Below, in pieces: positions 17,686 through 25,965 of a stretch of 64,000 nucleotides of DNA. A program made the translations under genes and the position numbers. A model generated the notes under the pieces. That model searched no databases, was not told the origin of the DNA, and saw nothing but the letters and a program-made list of their open reading frames with translations. The first letter of the stretch is position 1, and each line of letters begins with the position of its first letter. The stretch comes from Prevotella sp. GTDB taxonomy: Bacteria > Bacteroidota > Bacteroidia > Bacteroidales > Bacteroidaceae. The DNA is taken from assembly GCA_017459445.1 (NCBI GenBank), contig JAFUDJ010000022.1, positions 1-64,000 on the forward strand, written 5' to 3'.

Positions 17686-20403
17686 TCAGTTTTTGATAAT
17701 CTTCACGCTGTGCTCACGCCCCTGACGGTCGGTCACCTTCATGATGTAGGTGGCGTGCGGCTGCAAGTTGCTTACCTGCTTGCCGTCGAGGGTGAAGAAC
17801 TCGCGCTTGGCTACCTCGATGCCCTCCTCGCTCCAAACGGTATGAATGGCAGTGGGATTGCCCGTAACGGCTACGCCGAAGGACTGGGTGAAGGTTGTCT
17901 CGCCGTCGTCAACGGTGACATTGATATAGCCAACGCCGCCATTCTGCCCGGCAGCGGCCTTTACCACCGAACCGTCAACGGAAGGCGTAAAGAGGCTGCT
18001 CTCGGTAGCGACGGTATAGGTCGGCGTTACCTTGTCGTAATTGCTGTTCTGGCCGTAGAATCCTGCGAAGAAGGGCTTCACGTCAATGCTGCCCGTAGCG
18101 TCCGGTTCTACGACGATGTAGGGATGTGACATGAACTCCAGATAGTCTTCCAGCAGCGTCCAGCCGTCCTTGTCGGGGTCGTCGTTCTGGTTAGCGGTAG
18201 CGGCGTCGCTGCCGGTGATGTTCTCCCACCAGTCGGGCATGCCGTCGCCGTCAGTATCAAACTCTGCGGGGCGCACTTCCTCGGGATAAACCTCCCAGCC
18301 CTTCTCATGCTCGGTGATGTCGGCCTCGTTGTCTATCTCACCCTTGATACCCGACTTTGAACCTACGTAGGTGTAGGTACCGTTCAGCGTCTCGCGGACG
18401 TTACGGACATGCTGCTCGTCGCGCATCGGCATGGTGGCACCGCTGTAGCTGGTCACAATCTTCATAGCGTCCTTGGCGGTATGGATGGCTGCATAGCTGG
18501 GGAACAGCGGTTCGGTGACTTGATAATCGTAGGTGGTAGGAATGGCACCGCCGCTGCTGGCACGGGCGTTGAAGATGTCGTTGCGCTTGTCGAGGGCATA
18601 GTTCTGAATGGTTTGCGTGTGGTTCTTGTTTTCGCGGATGTTGCCATTCACGTAAGCCTGATTGGTACCCTCGGGGTTGATGGCGCCCTCAAAGTCCTGA
18701 GTAAAGAGGATGGCGTGCCCAGTGTCGGGACCCATCTTGTAGTAGTTGTTGACGAAGTTCACGGCGTGGCAGTTGCCGTCGGTGGTACGTCCATACCAGT
18801 TGTAGCATACGTTGTTAAAGAGGTCGAGCCCGCCGATGGGTCGGTTCTGTCCGTCCATACCGCCACCCATGCTCCAGTTGCGGCCTTCGCAGTTGACCAG
18901 CAAGTTGTGGTGCCAAGAGCCGATGCGTCCGTCGATAGTGGCTGCATAGCCGTGGTTGGTACCGTCGGCATAGTTCTTGTGACCGGCTATACCAAGGGCC
19001 TCAGAAATGATGTTGTACTGGAACGAGATGTTCAGCGCGCCGCGACCGCTGACGGTCTCGTCGGTGCCCCATGCTGCAGTGCAGTGGTCGACGATGGCGT
19101 GGTCGGCACCGGTCATACCCATGGCGTTACCGGTATTCTCGCCGTAGACGCCCAAGCCGCGCTTGAAGCGGACATGGCGGCAGATGACATCGGAGCCGAT
19201 GTTAATATTAGAAGCCTTGATGCAGATACCCTTGCCCGGTGCCGTCTGTCCGGCAATGTAGGCGTAGGGTTTCACGAAGTTGGAGCTGAAGTCCAGTTCT
19301 ATGATACCACTGACGTCGAAGACGATATAGCGCGGCTCGTCAATATTCACCAAGCCGTAGAGCAAGGAGCCCTCTGTGTTCACATCGCCGCTTAGGTTGG
19401 TGACGTGGTAAACCTTACCGCCACGGCCTCCAATGGCATAGCGGCCATACCCCTCAGCGCCGGGGAATGCCAGATGGCAGGGTTGGAACGTCCAAGCCTT
19501 GCCCTTGTGGACGGTACCGTCGGCATCCACCTCGTCGACACGCCACCAATAGCGCTGCATCGAGGAGAGCCCTGTCTTCACATACTGGGCCTCGACACCC
19601 TCGTAGTCATAGCTTGTGGCATTGACCACCTGCAGGGAGTCGGTACCCAGCACCAACTTGTGGCTGACGGCATCCTCTGCGGCCACCCACGAGAAGCTAA
19701 CCGTTCCGTCTTCCAATCCTGCATGGAAATCATGGTTGGCAGGTTGCGGGTCGGTAGCGGCTACGGGTGCTGCTTCAAACTCCAAACCGTTGAGCATGAC
19801 GCGGGTATTGGTATAGGTCTTGCCAGCTTCTAATACGGTGCGATAGGTGATAACCACCGGCTCACCCTCCGTCACGTTGAAAGTGATAAACGACGTACCG
19901 GCCTCCTTGGTGCTACGGGCAGACGAAGTAAACTTAACACCCGTTGCAGCCACTTTGCCATCGACCAACACCTCAATGTCGGGTTGCGTCTGACCGGCAT
20001 CCGAATTGTTGTGATAGCCCCTCAGCGTGTGCTCGCCTGCCGACAATCCGGTAATGCTCAGTATCAGCGAAGTCGGTGCATCGGTAATCGGCGTCAGGTT
20101 GCCGTCTTCCAAATTGGTGGCCAGCACCTCGTCGGCAATGACACGCAAGCCATTGGTCTCCACGTCGGTCTTACTCCAATTGCTGCCCACGGCGGTAGCA
20201 CCTTCACCGGCACTGATAGTAATCGTCACACCATTGCTGAAAGTCTTGGTATCGCTTTCTGCACGGGGCACGGCCCACGATTCATAGTTCACTTCGGTGT
20301 CCTTGCCGGGGGTGGTTTTTCCGGGCAAGTCGAAGTCAATGCTCTGTGCCGCCAGCGACAGGGCCGTCAGCGACAGGACAATAGTCATCAATTCTTTCTT
20401 CAT
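17686..20403 (-). CDS. Multidomain secreted pectate lyase-like protein (PL1 family)
   Basis: The start at 20403 yields a signal peptide (MKKELMTIVLSLTALSLAAQ). Residues about 30-220 form a beta-rich module of unknown type (SWAVPRAESDTKTFSNGV, LSAGEHTLRGYHNN), possibly carbohydrate-binding. An FN3-like domain follows (FSWVAAEDAVSHKLVLGTDS to YWWRVDEVDADGTV). The PL1 beta-helix starts at FPGAEGYGRYAIGGRGGKVYHV and shows YIAGQTAPGKGICIKA, CRHVRFKRGLG, IVDHCTAAWGTDE, SWHHNLLVNCEGRNWSMGG and NNVCYNWYGR. A calcium-binding DTDGDGMPDWWENITGSD plus a second D-rich loop follow. The C-terminus (FFTLDGKQVSNLQPHATYIMKV) is a relative of the shared tail. It heads a two-gene operon with GH31; no -7 box was found upstream. 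Confidence 0.88.
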   Translation of the reverse strand: MKKELMTIVLSLTALSLAAQSIDFDLPGKTTPGKDTEVNYESWAVPRAESDTKTFSNGVTITISAGEGATAVGSNWSKTDVETNGLRVIADEVLATNLEDGNLTPITDAPTSLILSITGLSAGEHTLRGYHNNSDAGQTQPDIEVLVDGKVAATGVKFTSSARSTKEAGTSFITFNVTEGEPVVITYRTVLEAGKTYTNTRVMLNGLEFEAAPVAATDPQPANHDFHAGLEDGTVSFSWVAAEDAVSHKLVLGTDSLQVVNATSYDYEGVEAQYVKTGLSSMQRYWWRVDEVDADGTVHKGKAWTFQPCHLAFPGAEGYGRYAIGGRGGKVYHVTNLSGDVNTEGSLLYGLVNIDEPRYIVFDVSGIIELDFSSNFVKPYAYIAGQTAPGKGICIKASNINIGSDVICRHVRFKRGLGVYGENTGNAMGMTGADHAIVDHCTAAWGTDETVSGRGALNISFQYNIISEALGIAGHKNYADGTNHGYAATIDGRIGSWHHNLLVNCEGRNWSMGGGMDGQNRPIGGLDLFNNVCYNWYGRTTDGNCHAVNFVNNYYKMGPDTGHAILFTQDFEGAINPEGTNQAYVNGNIRENKNHTQTIQNYALDKRNDIFNARASSGGAIPTTYDYQVTEPLFPSYAAIHTAKDAMKIVTSYSGATMPMRDEQHVRNVRETLNGTYTYVGSKSGIKGEIDNEADITEHEKGWEVYPEEVRPAEFDTDGDGMPDWWENITGSDAATANQNDDPDKDGWTLLEDYLEFMSHPYIVVEPDATGSIDVKPFFAGFYGQNSNYDKVTPTYTVATESSLFTPSVDGSVVKAAAGQNGGVGYINVTVDDGETTFTQSFGVAVTGNPTAIHTVWSEEGIEVAKREFFTLDGKQVSNLQPHATYIMKVTDRQGREHSVKIIKN

Positions 20404-20503
20404 GATTGTTTGCTGATATATATAATGTACATTATTATTTATAAGGAGACGAACCGTTGGGGGTTTTGTCACCTCAGAAGACAGAAATATTGCATCGCAA
20501 TGC

Positions 20504-20533
20504 TTGCCGTTTCAATAATTCTTCGTACCTTTG
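20504..20533 (+). promoter_or_regulatory. Promoter of coaW
   Basis: TTG (20504-20506) and TACCTTTG (20526-20533) are separated by 19 bp, a textbook Bacteroidetes -33/-7 pair. The leader to the ATG is about 33 nt. The remaining part of 20404-20571 is A/T-rich without recognisable elements. Confidence 0.75.
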
Positions 20534-20571
20534 CACCGCAAACAAAACGCATTGCTAACGAATAAGACAAC

Positions 20572-21387
20572 ATGGGAATCATCATTGGGATAGACGTGGG
20601 CATCTCGACCACGAAGATTGTCGGATTGCGCGAAGGGCGCGTCGTTTCGCCCATCCGCATTACGGCCGCCGACCAAGTGACATCGCTCTATGGAGCCTTC
20701 GGCAAGTACCTGCACGACAACAAGATAGCGCTGGGCGACGTGCAGCAGGTCATGCTGACGGGTGTCGGCGCGGGTTACATTGACGAGCCGATGTACGGCA
20801 TACCGACGCAGAAGGTCGACGAATTCGTGGCCGACGGCCTTGGGGCACGCTTCGAGTCAGGCTTGTCGAAGGCCATCGTCGTGTCGATGGGGACGGGGAC
20901 GAGCTTCGTCCAGTGCGACGGCGACGACATCCGCCACATCGGCGGCCTCGGCATCGGCGGCGGCACGCTACAAGGACTGAGCCGCGTCATGCTGAACACT
21001 GGCGACTGGAAACAGATACAAAGTCTGGCCATGAAGGGCGACATCCGCAACATCAACCTGCAAATCGGCGACATCTCAACCCACCCGCTGCCCGGATTGC
21101 CCATGGACGCCACGGCATCGCTGTTCTCCAAGGCACAGTACGACGCGCCGAAGGAGGACATCGCGCTGGGCATCATCGTCATGGTGCTGCAAACCATCGG
21201 CTCGGCAGCCATCCTGTCAAGCCTCAACTCAGGCATCAAGGACTTCGTACTCATCGGCAACATGACGCTGCTGCCGCAGTGCAAGGAAATCTACCCCATG
21301 CTGGAACGGCTCTACGGCGTCCACTTCCATATACCTAAATACGCCGAATTCTGCACCGCCATCGGCGCAGCACTGTATTATAAGTGA
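20572..21387 (+). CDS. coaW: Type II pantothenate kinase
   Basis: Phosphorylates pantothenate, the first step of coenzyme A synthesis, in the cytosol. The protein is 271 aa with the ASKHA fold: phosphate-1 loop IIIGIDVGISTTKIVGL, VMLTGVGAGYID, the switch motif IVVSMGTGTSFVQCDG, HIGGLGIGGGTLQGLSRVML, and FVLIGNMTL near the end, all typical of the eukaryote/Staphylococcus-like type II enzymes. It is single, with its own promoter, and convergent with the mgtC-like gene. The 12-bp spacer holds a simple inverted repeat AGTGAAGAG/CTCTTCACT that may end both transcripts. Confidence 0.9.
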   Translation: MGIIIGIDVGISTTKIVGLREGRVVSPIRITAADQVTSLYGAFGKYLHDNKIALGDVQQVMLTGVGAGYIDEPMYGIPTQKVDEFVADGLGARFESGLSKAIVVSMGTGTSFVQCDGDDIRHIGGLGIGGGTLQGLSRVMLNTGDWKQIQSLAMKGDIRNINLQIGDISTHPLPGLPMDATASLFSKAQYDAPKEDIALGIIVMVLQTIGSAAILSSLNSGIKDFVLIGNMTLLPQCKEIYPMLERLYGVHFHIPKYAEFCTAIGAALYYK

Positions 21388-21399
21388 AGAGAAAACGCT

Positions 21400-21852
21400 T
21401 CACTTTTCACTCTTCACTCTCCTGTCCAGCTTGTGCAGGAAGAAGTTGAAGGCTTCCAAGCCGGCCAGCACCATCAGCGTGCTGCCGATGGAAAGGACAT
21501 ACATACCGCCGCCACAAGCCAAGCCGATGGCCGCCGTCACCCACACGCCGGCCGCCGTAGTCAGGCCTACCACCACATTCTCCGACTTGCGGAAGATGAT
21601 GGTTCCCGCACCGATGAAACCGATGCCGCTCACCACCTGGGCCGCCACACGTGACACATCCCACCGTTGCAGGTCGGACGTCAAGGAATCCGTGAACCCA
21701 TAAGCCGACACTATCATGAACAGCGCCGAGCCTAAGGCCACCAGGAAATGCGTGCGGAAGCCCGCCTCCTTGGCGCGGTACTCACGTTCCAAACCGATGA
21801 GCCCGCCGAGGATGGCGGCACAGAATATACGCAAAAGAAACTCGTACTCCAT
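21400..21852 (-). CDS. MgtC/SapB family inner-membrane protein
   Basis: Small membrane protein of 150 aa with four to five hydrophobic helices. Family hallmarks: FLLRIFCAAILGGLIGLEREYRAKEAGFRTH (positions about 5-35), VVSGIGFIGAGTIIFR and GLTTAAGVWVTAAIGLACGGG. I chose 21852 (MEYEFLLR) rather than the upstream ATG because it begins directly at the first helix. The role of this short subgroup is not settled; membership of the Mg/virulence-associated MgtC family says little about transport. The last codons (KSEK) are built from the CTTCACT-type simple repeat shared with the spacer, so the true C-terminus may have been altered by the repeat. Confidence 0.85.
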   Translation of the reverse strand: MEYEFLLRIFCAAILGGLIGLEREYRAKEAGFRTHFLVALGSALFMIVSAYGFTDSLTSDLQRWDVSRVAAQVVSGIGFIGAGTIIFRKSENVVVGLTTAAGVWVTAAIGLACGGGMYVLSIGSTLMVLAGLEAFNFFLHKLDRRVKSEK

Positions 21853-21876
21853 AGCAAAACAGCATTTAATGTGCTG

Positions 21877-21884
21877 CAAAGATA
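21877..21884 (-). promoter_or_regulatory. -7 box for the mgtC-like gene
   Basis: TATCTTTG on the minus strand (CAAAGATA on plus), about 25 bp upstream of the start at 21852. Confidence 0.55.
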
Positions 21885-21927
21885 CGAAAAACTTCCAAAA
21901 AAGCTTTGCCACGTCAGCATTATTTCT

Positions 21928-21935
21928 TATTTTTG
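21928..21935 (+). promoter_or_regulatory. -7 box for the Tat operon
   Basis: TATTTTTG followed by C, 30 bp before the tatA ATG. Confidence 0.6.
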
Positions 21936-21964
21936 CAGAAAATATTACTCAAAACGACTGAAAG

Positions 21965-22147
21965 ATGTTTGGATTAGGAATGCAGGAAGTGCTGGTCATT
22001 GCCCTTATCATATTGCTGCTGTTCGGCGGCAAGAAGATTCCCGAACTGATGAAAGGGCTGGGCAAGGGCGTGAAGAGTTTCAAGGACGGCATGAAGGAGA
22101 TTGACGGCGACACGAAGGTGAAGGATGGAGAAACAACCAACACCTGA
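21965..22147 (+). CDS. tatA: Sec-independent translocase subunit TatA
   Basis: A 60-aa protein with one N-terminal membrane helix ([31 protein letters not shown]), the canonical FGGKKIPEL hinge and an amphipathic helix, followed by a short polar tail. It multimerises to form the Tat protein-conducting path for folded, often cofactor-bearing proteins. No TatB is present, so this is a minimal TatA/TatC pair in which TatA probably also does the TatB job. Its 3' end overlaps tatC by 23 bp. Confidence 0.95.
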   Translation: MFGLGMQEVLVIALIILLLFGGKKIPELMKGLGKGVKSFKDGMKEIDGDTKVKDGETTNT

Positions 22148-22922
22148 CCCCCGCCAGCCAGCGTCAGGAATGACCTTCTGGGAGCATCTGGACGTGTTGC
22201 GCTCGTCGCTACTGCGGATGGCTGTGGTCGTGCTGCTGCTGGCCATTGTGGCCTTCGTCATGAAGGAGGCGCTGTTCAGTGTGGTGCTGGCACCAAGGTC
22301 GGGCGATTTCATCACCTACCGGCTCATCGGAACCGGTGCGTTCTGTCTTCACCTGATGAACACAGGGCTGACGGAGCAGTTTATGATTCACATGCGGACG
22401 GCCCTGTATGCAGGTCTGCTGATGGCGTCACCTTATATCCTATATGAGCTATTCCGCTTCATCACCCCCGGGCTCTATGAGCATGAGCGCCGCTATGCCG
22501 TCAGGCTTGTGGGAGCGGCTTATGTGATGTTCTTGATTGGCACGCTGGTCAACTACTTCGTAGTGTTCCCGCTGACGGTGCGTTTTCTCGGTACCTATCA
22601 GGTGTCGCCCGACGTTGCCAACATGCTGACGCTCCAGTCGTACATTGACACTCTGCTGGGCATGAGTCTGGTCATGGGGGTGGTCTTTGAACTGCCTGTC
22701 GTCTGTGCGCTGATGGGGCGCATGGGGCTCCTGACCGACCGCTTGATGTCGCAGTACCGCCGGCACGCCGTCGTGGCCATCCTCATCGTGGCGGCCATCA
22801 TCACGCCGACAATGGATGTGTTTACCCTCTTCGTGGTGTCGCTGCCCATCTACCTGCTCTACGAAATCAGTATTATCATCGTAAAAACGACTAAACAAAT
22901 ACCAAATGCTCAAACGAATTAG
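22125..22922 (+). CDS. tatC: Sec-independent translocase subunit TatC
   Basis: Inner-membrane receptor for twin-arginine signal peptides, 265 aa, six hydrophobic helices. TatC signatures are present: [16 protein letters not shown] near the N-terminus, [24 protein letters not shown], and [23 protein letters not shown]. Translationally coupled to tatA and overlapping the polyferredoxin gene by 17 bp, so the translocase and two predicted Tat substrates form one transcript. Confidence 0.95.
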   Translation: MEKQPTPDPRQPASGMTFWEHLDVLRSSLLRMAVVVLLLAIVAFVMKEALFSVVLAPRSGDFITYRLIGTGAFCLHLMNTGLTEQFMIHMRTALYAGLLMASPYILYELFRFITPGLYEHERRYAVRLVGAAYVMFLIGTLVNYFVVFPLTVRFLGTYQVSPDVANMLTLQSYIDTLLGMSLVMGVVFELPVVCALMGRMGLLTDRLMSQYRRHAVVAILIVAAIITPTMDVFTLFVVSLPIYLLYEISIIIVKTTKQIPNAQTN

Positions 22923-24384
22923 AATCATATTAGCCACCGTGACGCTCATCTGCATCACGTGGCTGTTCGTCGACTTCACAGGCACGGCACACCACTGGCT
23001 GTCGTGGCTGCCGAAGCTCCAGTTCCTGGAGGCTCTGTTAGCGCTTAACGTGATTGCCTTGCTTTTCCTCGTCATCCTGACGCTGGTCTTTGGCCGCATC
23101 TACTGCTCCATCATCTGCCCATTGGGCATCCTGCAAGACCTCTTCGGCAAGCTCGGCATGAAGGCCAGGAAAAACCGCTATAGCTACTCTAAAGAGGTGC
23201 GCTGGCTGCGCTACCCCGTGCTGGCGGTATTCATCGCAGCCTTGGTAGCTGGCGTTGGCAGCATCGTCCAGCTGCTGGCCCCCTACTCTGCCTTTGGCCG
23301 CATAGCGACCTCCCTGCTGCAACCGCTGTGGAAGATGGGCAACAACGTGCTGGCCGGTATTGCCGAACAGCAGGACAGCTACGCCTTCTACCACGTGGAG
23401 ACGGCAGTTCCCAACATCACCGTCGTCATGGTAATTGCCATTGTGACCCTTGTGGTGTTGGCCATACTGGCATGGCGCAACGGCCGAACCTATTGCAACA
23501 CCATCTGTCCGGTGGGTACCGTTCTGAGTTTCCTCAGTCGTTTCTCATGGCTGAAAGTCCGCTTCGACACCGAGAAGTGCCGCAACTGTTCGCTCTGCAG
23601 CAAAAACTGCAAGGCCTCGTGCATCGACTACAAGACGCACACCGTCGACTATAGCCGCTGCGTGGTATGTGGCGACTGCTTAGAGAGCTGTAAGTTTGGT
23701 GCGCTGACCTATAAGCCCCATGAGACCCATAAGACCCATAAGACCCATCATTCTACCGATAATTCCCGCCGTTCCTTCCTCCTCGCCAGTGCCCTGCTGA
23801 CCACCGCTGCCATGGCCGAGGATGCCAAGAAGGTTGACGGTGGATTGGCCGAGATAGAGGACAAGGTAGCTCCTGAGCGCCAGACACCCTTGACGCCGCC
23901 GGGCTCCCTGTCGGCCAAGAACATGGCCAGCCACTGCACGGGTTGCCAGCTCTGCGTGTCGGAATGTCCCAATCAGGTGCTGCGCCCCGGCACCGACTGG
24001 CTGAGCATCATGCAACCCACCATGTCGTATGAGTCAGGGTTCTGCCGCCCGGAGTGCAACCGCTGCTCACAGGTATGTCCCGCCGGAGCCATCCAGCCTA
24101 TCCGTCATGAGGACAAGTCGTCGACACAGATAGGCCATGCGGTATGGATTAAGAAGAACTGCATCCCGCTGACCGACGGCGTGGAGTGTGGCAACTGTGC
24201 CCGCCACTGTCCTGTCGGCGCCATCGAGATGGTGCCCAGCGACCCCGACGACGAAGAGAGCGCCTACGTGCCCGCCGTCAACGAGGCCCGCTGCATCGGC
24301 TGCGGCGCCTGCGAGTATCTGTGTCCTGCCCGTCCTTTCTCTGCTATCTATGTGGAAGGCCACGAAGTACATAAAGAAGTTTAA
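22906..24384 (+). CDS. Membrane polyferredoxin fused to an internal twin-arginine motif and a NapG-like ferredoxin
   Basis: A 492-aa protein. The N-terminal half resembles NapH/YccM: membrane helices, the paired GRIYCSIICPLGILQ and GRTYCNTICPVGTVL motifs, then two 4Fe-4S sites (CRNCSLCSKNC, CVVCGDCLESC). A linker with a nonamer repeat (THKTHKTHH) leads to NSRRSFLLASALLTTAAMA, a twin-arginine-like segment with R288-R289. The C-terminal half then has four more cluster motifs (CTGCQLCVSEC, CNRCSQVCPAG, CGNCARHCPVG, CIGCGACEYLC), as in NapG-like periplasmic ferredoxins. It looks like a fusion of a quinol-facing membrane iron-sulfur protein with a Tat-exported ferredoxin. It probably passes electrons to the downstream reductase; the final acceptor is unknown. 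Confidence 0.85.
   Translation: MLKRIRIILATVTLICITWLFVDFTGTAHHWLSWLPKLQFLEALLALNVIALLFLVILTLVFGRIYCSIICPLGILQDLFGKLGMKARKNRYSYSKEVRWLRYPVLAVFIAALVAGVGSIVQLLAPYSAFGRIATSLLQPLWKMGNNVLAGIAEQQDSYAFYHVETAVPNITVVMVIAIVTLVVLAILAWRNGRTYCNTICPVGTVLSFLSRFSWLKVRFDTEKCRNCSLCSKNCKASCIDYKTHTVDYSRCVVCGDCLESCKFGALTYKPHETHKTHKTHHSTDNSRRSFLLASALLTTAAMAEDAKKVDGGLAEIEDKVAPERQTPLTPPGSLSAKNMASHCTGCQLCVSECPNQVLRPGTDWLSIMQPTMSYESGFCRPECNRCSQVCPAGAIQPIRHEDKSSTQIGHAVWIKKNCIPLTDGVECGNCARHCPVGAIEMVPSDPDDEESAYVPAVNEARCIGCGACEYLCPARPFSAIYVEGHEVHKEV
23711..23746 (+). repeat. Nonamer array ATAAGACCC, four units, inside the polyferredoxin gene
   Basis: Units ATAAGCCCC, ATGAGACCC, ATAAGACCC and ATAAGACCC, each 9 bp and in frame, encode the linker PHETHKTHKTHH. 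The array lies exactly between the two halves of the apparent fusion. Confidence 0.85.
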
Positions 24385-24391
24385 AAAGAAT

Positions 24392-24487
24392 CGAAACATC
24401 GAAACTTCGAAGAATCGAAATTCCGAAACATCGAAATTCCGAAATATCGAAACATCGAAATCCCGAAATCCCGAAATCCCGAGAAAA
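24392..24487 (+). repeat. Octamer array CGAAAYWY, about 12 units, between polyferredoxin and aldo/keto reductase
   Basis: Degenerate 8-bp units such as CGAAACAT, CGAAATTC and CGAAATCC fill the whole 105-bp intergenic gap up to the ATG at 24490. The same octamer family is found at 50766-50853. No promoter box is visible, so the reductase is probably still co-transcribed. Confidence 0.85.
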
Positions 24488-24489
24488 CT

Positions 24490-25929
24490 ATGAAGCAAGA
24501 TATATCCAGACGCAATTTCCTGAAACTATTTGGCGGCAGTGCAGTAGCCACTGCTGCCGTGCTGACTGGCTGCAAGTCGAAGAGTGAGACGAAGGCCGTC
24601 GAGGAATACAAGCAACAGGTGGAGCCGCCCGTGGGCAAGATGACCTACCGTACCAACCACAACACAGGCGACAAGGTGTCGCTACTGGGCTATGGCATGA
24701 TGCGCCTGCCGACCGTCGACGGCGTAGCCTCCGGCCGCGAGAGCAAGGCGGACATCGACCAAGAGCAAGTGAACCGTCTGGTTGACTATGCCATCGAGCA
24801 TGGCGTCAACTACTTCGACACCAGTCCTGCCTACTGTCAAGGTCTGTCGGAACGCTCGACGGGTATCGCCCTGAGCCGCCACAAGCGGTCGGAGTATTTC
24901 ATCGCCACCAAGCTCTCCAACTTCAACGACGCCACATGGAGCCGCGAGGAGAGCATCAAGATGTACAAGAACTCCATGAAGGAACTGCAGGTCGACTACA
25001 TCGACTACTACCTGCTGCACGGCATCGGCATGGGCAGCGACGGAATGGAGGCATTGAAGGGGCGCTACCTCGACAACGGCTTGTTAGACTATCTGATGGA
25101 GGAGCGCAAGGCGGGCCGCATCCGCAACCTCGGATTCTCCTACCACGGCGACATCAAGGTGTTCGACTATCTGTTGGAGCACCACGACCAGTACCACTGG
25201 GACTTTGTGCAGATAGAGCTGAACTACCTTGACTGGGACTACGCCAAGGAAATCAATCCGCGCAACACCGATGCCCGCTACCTGTATGCCGAGCTGGAGA
25301 AGCGCGACATCCCCGCCGTCATCATGGAGCCGCTGTTGGGTGGCCGACTGGCCAATGTGCCACAGTACATCGCTACCGCCTTGAAACAGCGCGACCCGCA
25401 GCGGTCGGTGGCCTCGTGGGCTTTCCGCTACGCCGGTACGCCCAAGGGTGTGCTGACCGTGCTCAGCGGCATGACCTACATGGAGCACCTCAAGGACAAC
25501 CTGCTCTCCTACTGTCCGCTACAGCCGCTGACCGAGGAGGAATGCCAATACCTGCACACGGACATCGCCAAACAGATTGTGGGCGTGGAGACCATTCCCT
25601 GCAACGACTGCAAGTACTGCATGCCCTGCCCCTACGGCATCGACATACCAGCCATCTTCGTACATTATAATAAATGCAAGAACGAGGGTACGCTACCCCG
25701 CGACCGTGGCGACAAGGAATACTGGGAGCAGCGCCGCCGCTTCCTCATCGGAATGGACCGCTCGGTGCCCAAGCTGCGACAGGCCGACCACTGCATCGGC
25801 TGTGGCCAGTGTGAGCCCAACTGTCCGCAAAACATCCGCATTCCCCGCGAGTTGCACAAAATCAGCGAGTACGTGGAGGCCGTGAAGCAGAACACGCTGA
25901 CGCGGCCAGAAGCGTTGGAAAAGGGATGA
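24490..25929 (+). CDS. Tat-exported aldo/keto reductase lipoprotein with C-terminal ferredoxin domain
   Basis: 479 aa. The N-terminus combines a twin-arginine motif (DISRRNFLKLFGG, R7-R8), a hydrophobic stretch and a lipobox TGC with C28, so the protein should be exported folded and anchored by lipid. The middle is an aldo/keto reductase barrel: LGYGMMRLPTVDG, VNYFDTSPAYCQGLSE, EYFIATKLS, VDYIDYYLLHGI and LGFSYHGDIKVFDYLL. The end carries two cysteine clusters, CNDCKYCMPCPYGIDIP and CIGCGQCEPNCPQNIRIP, as in iron-sulfur AKRs annotated as putative oxidoreductases. It lies downstream of tatA-tatC-polyferredoxin and probably receives electrons from that protein. Substrate unknown. Confidence 0.88.
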   Translation: MKQDISRRNFLKLFGGSAVATAAVLTGCKSKSETKAVEEYKQQVEPPVGKMTYRTNHNTGDKVSLLGYGMMRLPTVDGVASGRESKADIDQEQVNRLVDYAIEHGVNYFDTSPAYCQGLSERSTGIALSRHKRSEYFIATKLSNFNDATWSREESIKMYKNSMKELQVDYIDYYLLHGIGMGSDGMEALKGRYLDNGLLDYLMEERKAGRIRNLGFSYHGDIKVFDYLLEHHDQYHWDFVQIELNYLDWDYAKEINPRNTDARYLYAELEKRDIPAVIMEPLLGGRLANVPQYIATALKQRDPQRSVASWAFRYAGTPKGVLTVLSGMTYMEHLKDNLLSYCPLQPLTEEECQYLHTDIAKQIVGVETIPCNDCKYCMPCPYGIDIPAIFVHYNKCKNEGTLPRDRGDKEYWEQRRRFLIGMDRSVPKLRQADHCIGCGQCEPNCPQNIRIPRELHKISEYVEAVKQNTLTRPEALEKG

Positions 25930-25965
25930 GGGAAGAGTGAAAAGTGATGAGTGAAGAGCGAGAAG

